From Hominimerdicola alba (GTDB lineage: Bacteria; Bacillota; Clostridia; Oscillospirales; Ruminococcaceae): a stretch of DNA of 64,000 nt. The stretch spans positions 26,299-90,298 of the forward strand of contig NZ_FOAT01000002.1 in the NCBI RefSeq assembly GCF_900109655.1. The letters run 5' to 3'. Shown one piece after another: positions 24,954 to 34,470 of this stretch (its first letter is position 1; each line of letters begins with the position of its first letter). The notes beneath the pieces were generated by a model. That model did no database searches, was not told where the DNA came from, and worked only from the letters and a program-made list of their open reading frames with translations. The translations under genes were made by a program, and so were the position numbers.

Positions 24954-26036
24954 CTATTTCCAAATATCCTCCCCAAGACCCGATAGATAAGCAGTAAGCT
25001 CCTCTGCCATCTCGTATTGCTCGGAAATTCTGGGGTGACCGGGGGTCGCCTTGCCTGTCCTTGTGAACATGAAATGCTTTATCCTGCTGTCGGAAAGCTC
25101 GGAGGCTATCTCGGAAACGGCTTTGTCCCATTCGGGGTCGTGACAGAGTACCGTCAGGAGAAGAACAAAATATGCGTTGGGGTATTTTGCACGGAGATCC
25201 TTGATTATGCCCTTGTAACCCTCTTTCCAGCGGGTGCGGAATGCTTCGTCTGTTATGTCGGGGTCGCCGTCAGCTTCGTTGTGATGATCGTTCTGTCCCA
25301 CAGCGAAAAATACTACATTCGGGACGTAGCGGCTGAAATCCCACGGGGTGTAGCCCTTTTCGCCCTCGGGATAATAGCAAAGCTTGTCGTAGGCGGTCTC
25401 CATGCCGATGAAATCAGGGGCGTGGAACCAGCCTGTATTGTCAAAGATCGAAATACCCCCCTGTGCGGTGCAGTTCAGCTGTGCACCCAGATTTCTCGCA
25501 GTTATAGCGGCGTAGCTGTACCAAGCATTGTCGTAGATGCCCTCGTGTCCGTCGGGGTCGCTCTTTCCCTCGTGATCACGGGCTTCAACTACCGCGCCCG
25601 CTGATACTGAATCGCCGAAAACTTCTATCTTTCTGGCGGGAAGTGCAGGGGCCTCAAGGACTTCGCCATCGATGACAAAGCCCAAAAACTTGAAGTAGTG
25701 TGACGCATCCTGACGCTTGAAAAGAATTATCTCGTGGTCGGTGTCTTCAAGACCCTCGGCTAGTGGGATATAGTACTCCTTCTCCCAATCCTTTTCATCG
25801 CCGAAATCGGCACGGCACACCTTGCCGTCCATAACATAGCCGATGGACATTTTGTTGAAAAAACGTCTGTTGAATATCACTGCACCCACGCTTGTGCCGC
25901 GGAATCTCATGCGGACATTTGAACCCGCCCAGATGAATACGGGCGCATTGGGCTCGCTGTAGTCTATCCTGCCCATGTAGGTCAGCTTGTCGGTGGGGGT
26001 GATGAGTTTTTTGCCTTCCGTTACCCTGAATTCCAT
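24954..26036 (-). CDS. SGNH/GDSL esterase, CE2-like
   Basis: The protein (360 residues from the second Met, MEFRVTEG) has an N-terminal jelly-roll (about 1-125) and a C-terminal SGNH hydrolase. The GGAGG site lies eight bases before this ATG and only two before the first ATG, hence the choice. Catalytic Ser is in EVFGDSVSAG, Asn in VGQND, and His in TPGHPR. This two-domain layout matches carbohydrate esterase family 2, which removes acetyl groups from xylan and mannan sugars. No signal peptide is seen, so it would deacetylate imported oligosaccharides. Confidence 0.87.
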   Translation of the reverse strand: MEFRVTEGKKLITPTDKLTYMGRIDYSEPNAPVFIWAGSNVRMRFRGTSVGAVIFNRRFFNKMSIGYVMDGKVCRADFGDEKDWEKEYYIPLAEGLEDTDHEIILFKRQDASHYFKFLGFVIDGEVLEAPALPARKIEVFGDSVSAGAVVEARDHEGKSDPDGHEGIYDNAWYSYAAITARNLGAQLNCTAQGGISIFDNTGWFHAPDFIGMETAYDKLCYYPEGEKGYTPWDFSRYVPNVVFFAVGQNDHHNEADGDPDITDEAFRTRWKEGYKGIIKDLRAKYPNAYFVLLLTVLCHDPEWDKAVSEIASELSDSRIKHFMFTRTGKATPGHPRISEQYEMAEELTAYLSGLGEDIWK

Positions 26037-26065
26037 TTTCATATCCTCCGTTTATCCTGTATCGT

Positions 26066-26566
26066 TCAGCGCTTTTTGCGCTGTTTTGACCTTAAATATG
26101 CCTTGGTTATTGCGATGCCAAACAGCAGTTCTATCACCGATAGTACTGCGCAAATTATCGACAGAGAGCGGGAGTCTTCAATATTGCTTTCAAAATAATA
26201 TTCTTTGGTATTTTCGGGATCGTAGAATATCTTCGCGTTTTTCTGTTTTGCAAGATATAAAGATGTGGTATGTAACGTCTGTGAGGGGAAAACGCCGTCG
26301 CTCTTTACAACTACATCGGCTTTGCCATGATAGTGATGGTGCCTGCCCCATATTTTGGCATTCGTCACCTCGCCGACTATCTCGGCTGTGCAGTGGTTTT
26401 TCCTGTGGATATGATCTTTCATAAACAGACCTGACGCCACAGCAAACACTGCCGACAATACAAAGGTGAAAATTATCAGCCCGATTTTCAGCCTGTCGGG
26501 TTTGTTCTTCTGCTTTTGCTTTTTCAGGAATGCTTCACTGCCGCTTATATGTTTCTTCTTTTTCAC
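26066..26566 (-). CDS. DUF3592-like membrane protein
   Basis: The 166-residue protein has a basic N-terminus, a membrane helix (about 27-48), an outer beta-rich part (about 50-130) with a His-rich stretch (WGRHHHYHGKADVV), and a second helix (about 135-157). The GEVTNAKIW..KIFYDPENTKEYY pattern matches DUF3592-type proteins, whose function is not known. It overlaps the nif3-like gene by four bases on the same strand, so the two are coupled. Confidence 0.75.
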   Translation of the reverse strand: MKKKKHISGSEAFLKKQKQKNKPDRLKIGLIIFTFVLSAVFAVASGLFMKDHIHRKNHCTAEIVGEVTNAKIWGRHHHYHGKADVVVKSDGVFPSQTLHTTSLYLAKQKNAKIFYDPENTKEYYFESNIEDSRSLSIICAVLSVIELLFGIAITKAYLRSKQRKKR

Positions 26567-27324
26567 TTATGCCACACCACCACATCGCCCGAATTTTTTG
26601 CGATGCTTATATCTGCTTCGGGGAATCTCTCTTTCAGCAGACCCTGCATATGTTCGCAGAAAATGTCCTCGGTGTAGAAATGTCCTGCATCGAACACCAC
26701 AAGCCCTGCGTTGTAGGCATCAACGAAGATATCGTGCTTGACATCTCCCGTGATATAGCCGTCACAGCCCTTGGCGAGTACTTCGCCCAGAAAGCTTCCG
26801 CCGCTGCCCGAACATACCGCTATCCTTTTCAGCAGACCGTCATTTGCTTTATCAAATCTCACCACGGGACAGCCCAGATTTTTTTTGCAGATATCTGCAA
26901 GGGCTTCGGCGGTGATGCCCTCGTGCTCGCAGATACAGCCCATTTTTGCGCCGTTTTCCTCGGCGATGCAGTCAACAGGGTCAAGTCCCAGCTTTTTGCA
27001 GAGGATATCGTTCATTACAGCGCTGTCGAAATTTGTGTGGGCTGAGATAACGCTGATATCGTTCCTTGCAAGCACACCTACCACGCTGTCGGGGTCGAGC
27101 CTTTTTATGCCGCGGAATATCACTGGGTGGTGTGTGACGATAAGGTCAGCGCCCACCTCTGCGGCTTCTTTTGCAACGTCGATGGTGCAGTCAAGGGACA
27201 GAAGTATCTTATTTGCGCTCCTGCCTTTATTGCCGACGCACAGCCCGCTGTTATCGTAGCTTTCCTGCAAACGGAAAGGTGCTGTCTCCTCGATGAATGT
27301 GTAAATATCTCCGACTGTATACAT
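26563..27324 (-). CDS. Nif3-like dinuclear metal-centre protein
   Basis: The 253-residue protein is of the Nif3/YqfO (GTP cyclohydrolase 1 type 2) family. Metal-site motifs are visible: SYDNSGLCVGN, DLIVTHHPVIFRG, ISAHTNFD and the C-terminal DAGHFYTEDIF. The family forms toroidal hexamers; the cellular role is unsettled. The insert domain found in longer family members is absent, so this is the short form. It is first in a two-gene transcript with the DUF3592-like gene. Confidence 0.92.
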   Translation of the reverse strand: MYTVGDIYTFIEETAPFRLQESYDNSGLCVGNKGRSANKILLSLDCTIDVAKEAAEVGADLIVTHHPVIFRGIKRLDPDSVVGVLARNDISVISAHTNFDSAVMNDILCKKLGLDPVDCIAEENGAKMGCICEHEGITAEALADICKKNLGCPVVRFDKANDGLLKRIAVCSGSGGSFLGEVLAKGCDGYITGDVKHDIFVDAYNAGLVVFDAGHFYTEDIFCEHMQGLLKERFPEADISIAKNSGDVVVWHK

Positions 27325-27350
27325 AATTATCCTCCTTGGTTATAGAAAAA

Positions 27351-27377
27351 CACCTCCGACGGTCTCTGCCGGAAGTG
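27351..27377 (-). terminator. Terminator after the 27393-28106 gene
   Basis: On the minus strand CACTTCCG pairs with CGGAGGTG, then TTTTTCT follows. Confidence 0.8.
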
Positions 27378-27392
27378 TCAATGTAATCGTTA

Positions 27393-28106
27393 TTATTTTT
27401 TACCGAACAGACTTTTTTTGGCGGGTTTCTTTCCGAAATCCTTGGTCGGGTCGCCGAAGCGCTCCTTGTTCTTTTCGATATCCATGGTCTTGTCATGTAC
27501 GCTTGCGGACATGATGCCTGACATCTGCTGCATCAGCAGGTTGGATTCAAATATCTGAACAGCTTCTTCACAGGTCTCTGCTTCGCCGTTCACCATGAAT
27601 TCCTTTATCTGACCGATGTTGTTCATGTAGTCCATATCAAGCTCCATGAAGTCTATCTTCTTTCTCAGGGCGGTAAGATAATCATCGCGCTGCTTTTCAA
27701 GCTGCCTGATCCTTCCCTGAAGTATCTCTATCTGCTCGGTAATACCCTCATTTACTTCTTTCTGGTGATCCCTGACTTCCACAAGTCTCTGGGTGTAGTA
27801 CTTATTGATGATCATATAGCCTGAAACAGCTATTGTAAGGAATCCGAGTACTGGAACTATAAAATATAATCCCGAATGGAAGGCTATCAGCAGCAGCAGT
27901 GCAAATACCAGCGCACCGCCGAGAACGTATAACATTGATTTATTGCGCTTTCCGTTAAAATCAAATTCCCTTTCTGCCTCTGAAACATCTCTTATATATA
28001 TTTTCAGATACTCCTTGTTCTCCTTGCTTATCTCAACGCCGTCAGCAATTTCGAAGTATCTGTTTATGTAGCATTCCGCCAACTCCATCTTTTCTAGCTC
28101 GGTCAT
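27393..28106 (-). CDS. Membrane protein with coiled coil, unknown function
   Basis: The 237-residue protein has an N-terminal helical part (1-48), two close membrane helices (about 57-76 and 80-100), and a C-terminal charged coiled coil (about 108-155: EVNEGITEQIEILQGRIRQL) with a long helical tail. The tail ends PTKDFGKKPAKKSLFGKK, a basic patch. No family recognised. It has its own strong promoter and terminator and is transcribed away from the efflux operon. Confidence 0.82.
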   Translation of the reverse strand: MTELEKMELAECYINRYFEIADGVEISKENKEYLKIYIRDVSEAEREFDFNGKRNKSMLYVLGGALVFALLLLIAFHSGLYFIVPVLGFLTIAVSGYMIINKYYTQRLVEVRDHQKEVNEGITEQIEILQGRIRQLEKQRDDYLTALRKKIDFMELDMDYMNNIGQIKEFMVNGEAETCEEAVQIFESNLLMQQMSGIMSASVHDKTMDIEKNKERFGDPTKDFGKKPAKKSLFGKK

Positions 28107-28186
28107 TATTATTCACCCTCTGAAACTCGTATTATTAAATAGTAATACCCGTACAGCAATGACATAGGTCAAAGTGTATATAACAA

Positions 28187-28215
28187 AGTATACCACACCA
28201 TCTTACTTTTGTCAA
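28187..28215 (-). promoter_or_regulatory. Promoter of the membrane coiled-coil gene
   Basis: On the minus strand TTGACA (28210-28215) and TATACT (28187-28192) are 17 bases apart. Confidence 0.82.
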
Positions 28216-28448
28216 TATTTTTATAAATAATATATTCAATAAATTAAAAGATGTTGTAATTTTTTAGGTGATGTTTTACTAAAAGATATAATTAACGTAT
28301 TTACTGAACGGAATGACTGATATACTATGTAATATGGGGATTTTATGGCGGTATACGGAAAAATCAATGAAGTTTAAAGCAAGTTAACTTAAATATTTAT
28401 ATAACCTGTTAATTATCGAAAGATTTTCTTAATTTCACCTTACTTTCA

Positions 28449-28477
28449 TTGACAGAAGTTTCTTTTTGTACTATAAT
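28449..28477 (+). promoter_or_regulatory. Promoter of the ABC efflux operon
   Basis: TTGACA (28449-28454) and TATAAT (28472-28477) are 17 bases apart. The first gene starts at 28648, so the leader is about 165 bases. The rest of the 28107-28647 gap is AT-rich with no gene visible. Confidence 0.85.
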
Positions 28478-28647
28478 ATTTGCAGATAGAAAAATTATAA
28501 AACCATTGTAGACAAAAAAGACAACAGATGACCAATAAGTATATTGTACGTCTGTATATAGCGATATCCTGCCCGCACCGATATGTGAGCAGTGTGCTTG
28601 TGCAGACTTTTTTTGTCTTACAGACTTATCAACAGGAGGATATGGAT

Positions 28648-30345
28648 ATGTCAAAAGCAAGTTCTGTCGGAAAAGCTGTTGTGACTCTGCTGATAATCGG
28701 CGGAGTAGGCTTCGGCGGGTGGAAGCTGTATAAGAATTACGGCAGCCCCGCGGCTAACAGCAGCGACAAAGTGTACGTACAAAAAGTATCGAATGTGAAC
28801 ACTGTCACGGGTTCGGATCTGTTTGCAAACAGTTTCCCCGGCGTGGTAGTGGCACAGAAATCGGTAGACGTGAAATACGACACCACCAAGACCATCAAGG
28901 ATATACTTGTGGCTGAGGGCGATGCCGTGAAGAAGGGCGATAAGCTGCTTACCTACGATACTGAGGCGATACAGATCGAGATCGATACTGCAAAGCTGGA
29001 AGTGGAGAGATCTCAGAACGAGATAGAGACCAACAATCAGCAGATAAAGCAGTACGAGGAAGAAAAGAAGAAGGCGAGTGAGGATCAGGTAGTATCCTAC
29101 ACGAACCAGATACTCCAGCTGCAGAGCGACAACGCAAGAAAAGAATACGACATCAAGGCGAAGAATGTGGAGATAACCAAGCTGGAAAACTCCAAGAAGA
29201 ACGCTTATGTCATTGCACCAATAGACGGCACTGTAAAGGATCTGAAAGACCCCTCATCAAGCGGCGGAGATGACGATTACAGTTACGGCCGTTACGGTTC
29301 GGACAGCGGTGACGCTATAATGAAGCTCACCGCTGAGGGCGATTACCGCGTAAAGGGCGTATTCAACGAGCAGAACAGCAAAGCCATCTACAAGGATGCT
29401 GAGGTGATACTCCGCAGCAGGACAGATGATACCAGCGTCAATGGTGTCGTATCTGAGATAGACACATCACCCCAGGACAACAACAACGATATGTACGGCT
29501 ATGGCGGTGACGATGAACAGTCGACTTCTTCAAAGTATGCTTTCTATGTTGAGCCAGAATCACTGGAAGGCTTCAAGCTGGGACAGCATATCCTCATCGA
29601 CACTGACAGAGGCGGCGATGTTGAGAAGACAGGCATCTGGCTTTATACCAACTTTATCCTGAAAGACGGAAACAAGTCCTATGTATGGGCAAAGAAGTCT
29701 GACAAGGATATAATCGAGAAGAGATACGTAAAGATAGGCAAGGAAGACACAGAGTACGGCGACTGCGAGATACTTGAGGGTCTTTCCACTGATGATTACA
29801 TAGCTTATCCTGCTGACTACATCCAGGAAGGTCTTGCTACGACTACCAATTCCTCCGACAAGGATATCCCCGAGAATGAACTTGGCGGTAAAGACGGAGA
29901 AATGATGGACGGCGATATGATGGATGAAGGCATGATGGACGAAGGCGACATGGGCGGTATGCCTGAAGACTTCGTTATGAATGACGACGGAAGCTACTCC
30001 ACAGTAGATGAGAATGGAAATACCATAGAAGTCGCTGCTGACGGCTCCGGTACTATAACTTCACCTGACGGCGGTGTTGTAGAGGTAGACAGTGAGGGCA
30101 ACTTCATACGCGGCAGTATAGATGATGAGGGCAATTACACCTTCGATTATTCCGGCGAAGCTTCTGCTGATAAGGCCGAAGCTGCTGTTGATGCCGAGAA
30201 GGGCAAGGCAGGTGAAACTGCTGAAGCAGCTGAGAGCGAAGAACCCGATGTTACCTTTGAAGACCTTTACGGTATATCTGAAGCCGAGTTCAACGCTATG
30301 TCCACCGATGAAAAGGACGAGTTCCTTAAGAAGCATTACAGCTGA
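28648..30345 (+). CDS. HlyD/MacA-like efflux adaptor with acidic Met-rich tail
   Basis: The 565-residue protein starts MSKASSVGKAV; ACAGGAGG eight bases upstream decides this over earlier ATGs. One membrane helix (about 10-26) is followed by a biotinyl-lipoyl half (KKGDKLLTYDTEAIQIEI), a coiled-coil hairpin (about 115-190) and a beta-barrel region. The C-terminal 150 residues are unusual: a Met/Asp/Gly repeat (GDMMDEGMMDEGDMGGM), then beta-like DGS/DEN repeats, then an Ala/Glu-rich stretch. Adaptors of this type couple ABC pumps to substrate capture. It heads a four-gene operon with a MacB-like ATPase and permease. Confidence 0.88.
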   Translation: MSKASSVGKAVVTLLIIGGVGFGGWKLYKNYGSPAANSSDKVYVQKVSNVNTVTGSDLFANSFPGVVVAQKSVDVKYDTTKTIKDILVAEGDAVKKGDKLLTYDTEAIQIEIDTAKLEVERSQNEIETNNQQIKQYEEEKKKASEDQVVSYTNQILQLQSDNARKEYDIKAKNVEITKLENSKKNAYVIAPIDGTVKDLKDPSSSGGDDDYSYGRYGSDSGDAIMKLTAEGDYRVKGVFNEQNSKAIYKDAEVILRSRTDDTSVNGVVSEIDTSPQDNNNDMYGYGGDDEQSTSSKYAFYVEPESLEGFKLGQHILIDTDRGGDVEKTGIWLYTNFILKDGNKSYVWAKKSDKDIIEKRYVKIGKEDTEYGDCEILEGLSTDDYIAYPADYIQEGLATTTNSSDKDIPENELGGKDGEMMDGDMMDEGMMDEGDMGGMPEDFVMNDDGSYSTVDENGNTIEVAADGSGTITSPDGGVVEVDSEGNFIRGSIDDEGNYTFDYSGEASADKAEAAVDAEKGKAGETAEAAESEEPDVTFEDLYGISEAEFNAMSTDEKDEFLKKHYS

Positions 30346-30359
30346 GAAAGGCGGACAAC

Positions 30360-31067
30360 ATGGTATTTGAACTGAACAATATCTTCAAGGATTATATGCA
30401 GGGCAAAGAACCCGTCCCCGTGCTGAAAGACATATCGCTGAGCGTTGACGACGGCGAGTATGTTGCGATAATGGGACCCTCGGGTTCGGGCAAATCCACC
30501 CTGATGAACATTATCGGCTGCCTTGACAAGCAGACAAAGGGCAGCTTCATATTCGATGGTTCGGATATAATGAAATGCAGCGACAAGCAGCTTTCGGATA
30601 TACGCAATACCAAGATAGGCTTTGTTTTCCAGAACTTCAATCTTCTGCCGAGACAGTCGGCGCTGGAAAACGTTGAGCTGCCTCTGCTGTATGCGGGACT
30701 TTCAAGAAAAAAGCGCCGCGAGCTGGCTAAGGAAGCACTCCGCAAGGTAGGTCTGGAGGACAGAATGAACTTCAACCCCACACAGCTTTCGGGCGGACAG
30801 AAGCAGAGAGTTGCCATAGCAAGGGCGATAGTAAACAAGCCCAAGCTTCTGCTGGCGGACGAACCTACAGGTGCGCTGGATACGAAGTCAGGCGATGACG
30901 TAATGGAGCTTTTTGAAGAGCTTAACAAGGACGGCGTGACCATAGTTATGATAACACACGAACCCGAGATAGCAGACCATGCCAAGCGTGTTATGTACAT
31001 ACGTGACGGCGAACTGCACAGCGGCGCATTCAACAGCCGTGTAAAGAAAGAGGAGGAGAGCGAATGA
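30360..31067 (+). CDS. MacB/LolD-type ABC transporter ATPase
   Basis: The 235-residue ATPase shows Walker A (GPSGSGKST), Q-loop, signature (LSGGQKQRVAIARAI), Walker B (LLLADEPTGALD) and H-loop His (ITHE). The type is MacB/LolD/YknY, which pairs with FtsX-like permeases that work by mechanotransmission. It follows the adaptor by 14 bases and overlaps the second adaptor by four bases. Confidence 0.95.
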   Translation: MVFELNNIFKDYMQGKEPVPVLKDISLSVDDGEYVAIMGPSGSGKSTLMNIIGCLDKQTKGSFIFDGSDIMKCSDKQLSDIRNTKIGFVFQNFNLLPRQSALENVELPLLYAGLSRKKRRELAKEALRKVGLEDRMNFNPTQLSGGQKQRVAIARAIVNKPKLLLADEPTGALDTKSGDDVMELFEELNKDGVTIVMITHEPEIADHAKRVMYIRDGELHSGAFNSRVKKEEESE

Positions 31068-32884
31068 AAAAACTTATAATATTTCTTCTCTGTGTGGCAG
31101 TACTGGGCGGCGGCGGATATTTCGGCATGAAAAAGTACAAGGACAGCAAGCAGGAAAAGGTTGTCGTTGACGTTGTGCCTGTAAGCCTTATGATGCAGGA
31201 CAGTGATTATTTTTCTTACTACTACGGCGGACTGGACGGACGTGTACAGTCTTCCAATACCCAGAGAGTGTATATCGACACCGAGAAGCTGGTAAAAAAG
31301 GTATACGTTGAGGAAGGTCAGAGCGTTAAAAAGGGCGATGCCATACTTGAATACGATATGACCGTTGTCGAACTTGAACTTGCTCAGAAGGAAAACGCTG
31401 TAAAGATAGTAGAGCAGGATATCAAGATGGCTAAAAAGGAGCTTGAAAAGATACGTAACTACAAGCCCTCCGAGGACGCACCTCAGCCTGTTGAGCCTGA
31501 TTATCCCGATTACCCCGATGATATACCCGATGACAGTATCCCTGACGACAGCATTCCCGATGATATCGATCCCGATGTTCCCGACGGACCTCCCGATCAG
31601 CTTGTCACCGATGTAGTAAAGCCTGCATTCATACCTGCTGAGGGTGTGGGTACTGCGGAGATGCCTTTCATAATCAACTGCACACAGGAGGCTGAGGTCT
31701 CCAGGGAGTTCATGATAAGAATTGCAAGCGAGAAAAAGTGCGCTGAGATATGTGTATATGACGAAAGCTACAGATATCTTTACAAATGGATAATAGTGCC
31801 TGCGGAAGGTGTTACTCCCGAGGAGCTTGCAAGCTGGAAGGTTTCCGAAGGCATAACCATCGACGAGGACGGCAGTGCTTCGATAGATACCGATGTAAAG
31901 CACTACGGCAAGCTGAGCTTTACTCACCCGACAACTCAGAAGAAGGACGATTCATCGCTGCCCGAGGACGACAGCTCCATGCCAGAGCTCTCAGAGGAAG
32001 AGCCTGATGATTATTATGACAGCTATGAGCCCAATGATTTTTATATCGATCCCGAGGGCACGGATTATGTATACTCCCGCGATGAGATCAAGCATATGAT
32101 ATCCGAAAAGGAGGACGATATAAAGCAGTTGGAGATCGACCTAAAACAGGCGAACTTTGAACTTCAGGCATCCAAGAAGCGCAAGGTTGACGGCAAGCTT
32201 TATGCCGAGCTGGACGGCATCGTTAAGAAGATAGGAAAAGCTTCGAGCGATGAGGAAGTTAATGAAGAGGAAGAAAAGGAAGACATCTACGAGGAGCCCG
32301 ATGCCGATGACCGCGCATTTGCAGTTATTCAGGGCGACGGCGGTACCGAGGTAGTATGTGAGGTAAGCGAGCTGAATCTTTCGAAATACAGCATAGGCGA
32401 TACCTTTACAATAACTTCCTGGAACACGGACGGTACAGGCGTGGCTGAGATAACCAAGATAGACGATGAGCCTGTAAGTTATAATTCCTATAGCTGGGGT
32501 GAGAATCCGAACAATTCTTCTTATCAGATACACGCAAAGATAACCGAGGGTGAAGATGTATTCTCTTACGGTGACTGGGTAGAACTGGCTGCGGATAAAA
32601 CGGAATCTGACAGCGAGAAATCTTCAAACTCGGTATACCTGCCGATACACTATGTAAGGCAGGAGGGCGGCGATTATTATATAATGAAAGCCGATGAGGA
32701 CGGTAAGCTGAAAAAGCAGTACGTTAAGGTCGGACAGATAATGTACGGCTATTTTATAGAGATAAAGGGCGGTCTCAGCTATAAGGACAAGATATGCTTC
32801 CCTTACGGCAAAGAGGTCAAGGAGGGCACAAAGACCCGTGAGAGCACCGAGATACTTACGCCCGATAATATGGATTTCTTCTGA
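31064..32884 (+). CDS. Second HlyD-like efflux adaptor with inserted domain
   Basis: The 606-residue protein has one membrane helix (about 3-20), a split lipoyl domain (VKKGDAILEYDMTVVELEL) and a coiled-coil hairpin. Between the two helices of the hairpin sits an insert of about 200 residues: a Pro/Asp repeat (PDYPDYPDDIPDDSIPDD), then a beta-rich part of about 120 residues (FIPAEGVGTAEMPFIINC onward), then another Ser/Asp/Glu linker. Normal adaptors lack this. The C-terminal barrel part is conserved (KGGLSYKDKICFPYG). Two different adaptors in one operon suggest a mixed complex or two substrates. Confidence 0.87.
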   Translation: MKKLIIFLLCVAVLGGGGYFGMKKYKDSKQEKVVVDVVPVSLMMQDSDYFSYYYGGLDGRVQSSNTQRVYIDTEKLVKKVYVEEGQSVKKGDAILEYDMTVVELELAQKENAVKIVEQDIKMAKKELEKIRNYKPSEDAPQPVEPDYPDYPDDIPDDSIPDDSIPDDIDPDVPDGPPDQLVTDVVKPAFIPAEGVGTAEMPFIINCTQEAEVSREFMIRIASEKKCAEICVYDESYRYLYKWIIVPAEGVTPEELASWKVSEGITIDEDGSASIDTDVKHYGKLSFTHPTTQKKDDSSLPEDDSSMPELSEEEPDDYYDSYEPNDFYIDPEGTDYVYSRDEIKHMISEKEDDIKQLEIDLKQANFELQASKKRKVDGKLYAELDGIVKKIGKASSDEEVNEEEEKEDIYEEPDADDRAFAVIQGDGGTEVVCEVSELNLSKYSIGDTFTITSWNTDGTGVAEITKIDDEPVSYNSYSWGENPNNSSYQIHAKITEGEDVFSYGDWVELAADKTESDSEKSSNSVYLPIHYVRQEGGDYYIMKADEDGKLKKQYVKVGQIMYGYFIEIKGGLSYKDKICFPYGKEVKEGTKTRESTEILTPDNMDFF

Positions 32885-32895
32885 GGAGGTAAGCT

Positions 32896-34185
32896 ATGAT
32901 AGAAAATGTTAGGCTCTCCCTTCAGGGAATACTGAGCCACAAGATACGTTCGTTCCTGACTATGCTGGGTATCATCATCGGTATTGCGGCTATTATTGCC
33001 ATAGTATCGACCATCGAGGGCACGAACGAACAGATAAAGAACAACCTTATCGGTGCGGGAAACAATACTGTAAAGATAGCGCTGATGCAGGGTGATGCTG
33101 AAGCAGATTTCACCTGGTCCGGTGTACCTGATAATATCAGGGTGGTATCCGAGGAGAGCAAGAAGAGGATAGTTGACCTTAAAGAGGTGGAGAGCTGTAC
33201 TCTTTACCGCACAAGAGAGACTATCGAGAACCTGTTCTATCTCAACAAGAAGATAGATTCATCTATTATCTACGGTATCGACAGTGATTATTTTTCAACT
33301 ATGGGCTACGAGATAGCTGAGGGTATGGGCTTTTCTGAGAAGCAGTACACAGATTTCTCCAAGGTAGCTATAATCGACACGAATATGCAGAGAGGCATAT
33401 TCGAGGGTGAGAACCCCATCGGCAAGATACTTGATATCAACGGTGAACCTTTCAGAATAATAGGCGTTGCCTGCAAGCGTACAGGTTTTGAGCCTGTTAT
33501 CAACAGTGTTGACGACTACTTCACCTACAACAGTTCTTCCAGCGGACTGATATTCATACCTACCAACGACTGGGGTATAATTTTCCGCTATGACGAGCCC
33601 CAGAACTGTGTTGTACGCGCTAAGGATACTGACAGTATGACAGGTGCGGGCAAGAAGACAGCGGATATCCTCAACGAGAATATCCAGAAGCAGTCTGCGG
33701 GTTCTGATCAGAAATCATCTGAGGGTGTTGCAACTGCGATTGAATACAAGAGCGAGAGTCTGCTGGAGCAGGCTAAGAAGCTTCAGGATCTTTCAAAATC
33801 CACAAACCAGATGCTTATCTGGATAGCGGGCATATCGCTGCTGGTCGGCGGTATCGGCGTTATGAACATAATGCTGGTATCCGTTACAGAGCGTACCCGT
33901 GAGATAGGTCTTAAAAAGGCTCTTGGAGCAAGAAAGAAGCGTATACTCGCGCAGTTCCTTACAGAAGCTTCGGTACTTACCACCATAGGCGGTATACTGG
34001 GCGTACTTATAGGCATAGGCTTATCAAAGGTAATTGCGAACATTGCGGAAGTGCCTGTATCTATTTCGACACCTGCGATAGTCGTATCCGTTGCATTCTC
34101 GATGGTAGTTGGTATAGTCTTCGGACTTATACCCAGCATCAAGGCTGCAAATCTCAATCCTATCGATGCACTCCGCTACGAGTGA
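32896..34185 (+). CDS. MacB-like ABC permease
   Basis: The 429-residue permease has an N-terminal helix (about 16-42, LGIIIGIAAIIAIVS), a large outer domain (about 45-300) and three C-terminal helices (about 310-425). Motifs include LSHKIRSFLTMLGI, TERTREIGLKKALGARKKRI and the ending AANLNPIDALRYE, all typical of MacB/FtsX permeases. With the ATPase and two adaptors it would form a tripartite-like efflux system in a single-membrane cell, as in YknWXYZ of Bacillus. A terminator follows 70 bases later. Confidence 0.95.
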   Translation: MIENVRLSLQGILSHKIRSFLTMLGIIIGIAAIIAIVSTIEGTNEQIKNNLIGAGNNTVKIALMQGDAEADFTWSGVPDNIRVVSEESKKRIVDLKEVESCTLYRTRETIENLFYLNKKIDSSIIYGIDSDYFSTMGYEIAEGMGFSEKQYTDFSKVAIIDTNMQRGIFEGENPIGKILDINGEPFRIIGVACKRTGFEPVINSVDDYFTYNSSSSGLIFIPTNDWGIIFRYDEPQNCVVRAKDTDSMTGAGKKTADILNENIQKQSAGSDQKSSEGVATAIEYKSESLLEQAKKLQDLSKSTNQMLIWIAGISLLVGGIGVMNIMLVSVTERTREIGLKKALGARKKRILAQFLTEASVLTTIGGILGVLIGIGLSKVIANIAEVPVSISTPAIVVSVAFSMVVGIVFGLIPSIKAANLNPIDALRYE

Positions 34186-34255
34186 TCAGCAAAGGACTTT
34201 GTATACTATAACATTGACCCCTTTGTAAAGAATGATAAATTTCCCCAATTACAAA

Positions 34256-34287
34256 ACAGAGACTGTTGCATATGCGGCAGTCTCTGT
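34256..34287 (+). terminator. Terminator of the efflux operon
   Basis: ACAGAGACTG (34256-34265) pairs with CAGTCTCTGT (34278-34287), followed by TTTTATG. Confidence 0.9.
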
Positions 34288-34407
34288 TTTTATGTATAAA
34301 AAGAGATAGGCGAAAGCTACAAATACACCATGGAAAGATAGTGCATATATCACAGTGCTCCTGACACAACTGCTTAATCATTGTGTAACATAATGGAAAA
34401 ATAATAC

Positions 34408-34436
34408 TTGAAAATAAACTGTTAATATGCTATAAT
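34408..34436 (+). promoter_or_regulatory. Promoter of the two-component operon
   Basis: TTGAAA (34408-34413) and TATAAT (34431-34436) are 17 bases apart, 35 bases before the kinase gene. Confidence 0.8.
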
Positions 34437-34470
34437 AGAGAAAATCAATAATTGGGGGTGGAGAACAGAT

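Noticed and set aside
30392-31927. A 511-codon open frame opposite the ABC genes
   Set aside because: It is an antisense shadow of the ATPase and second adaptor, which have clear motifs on the plus strand.
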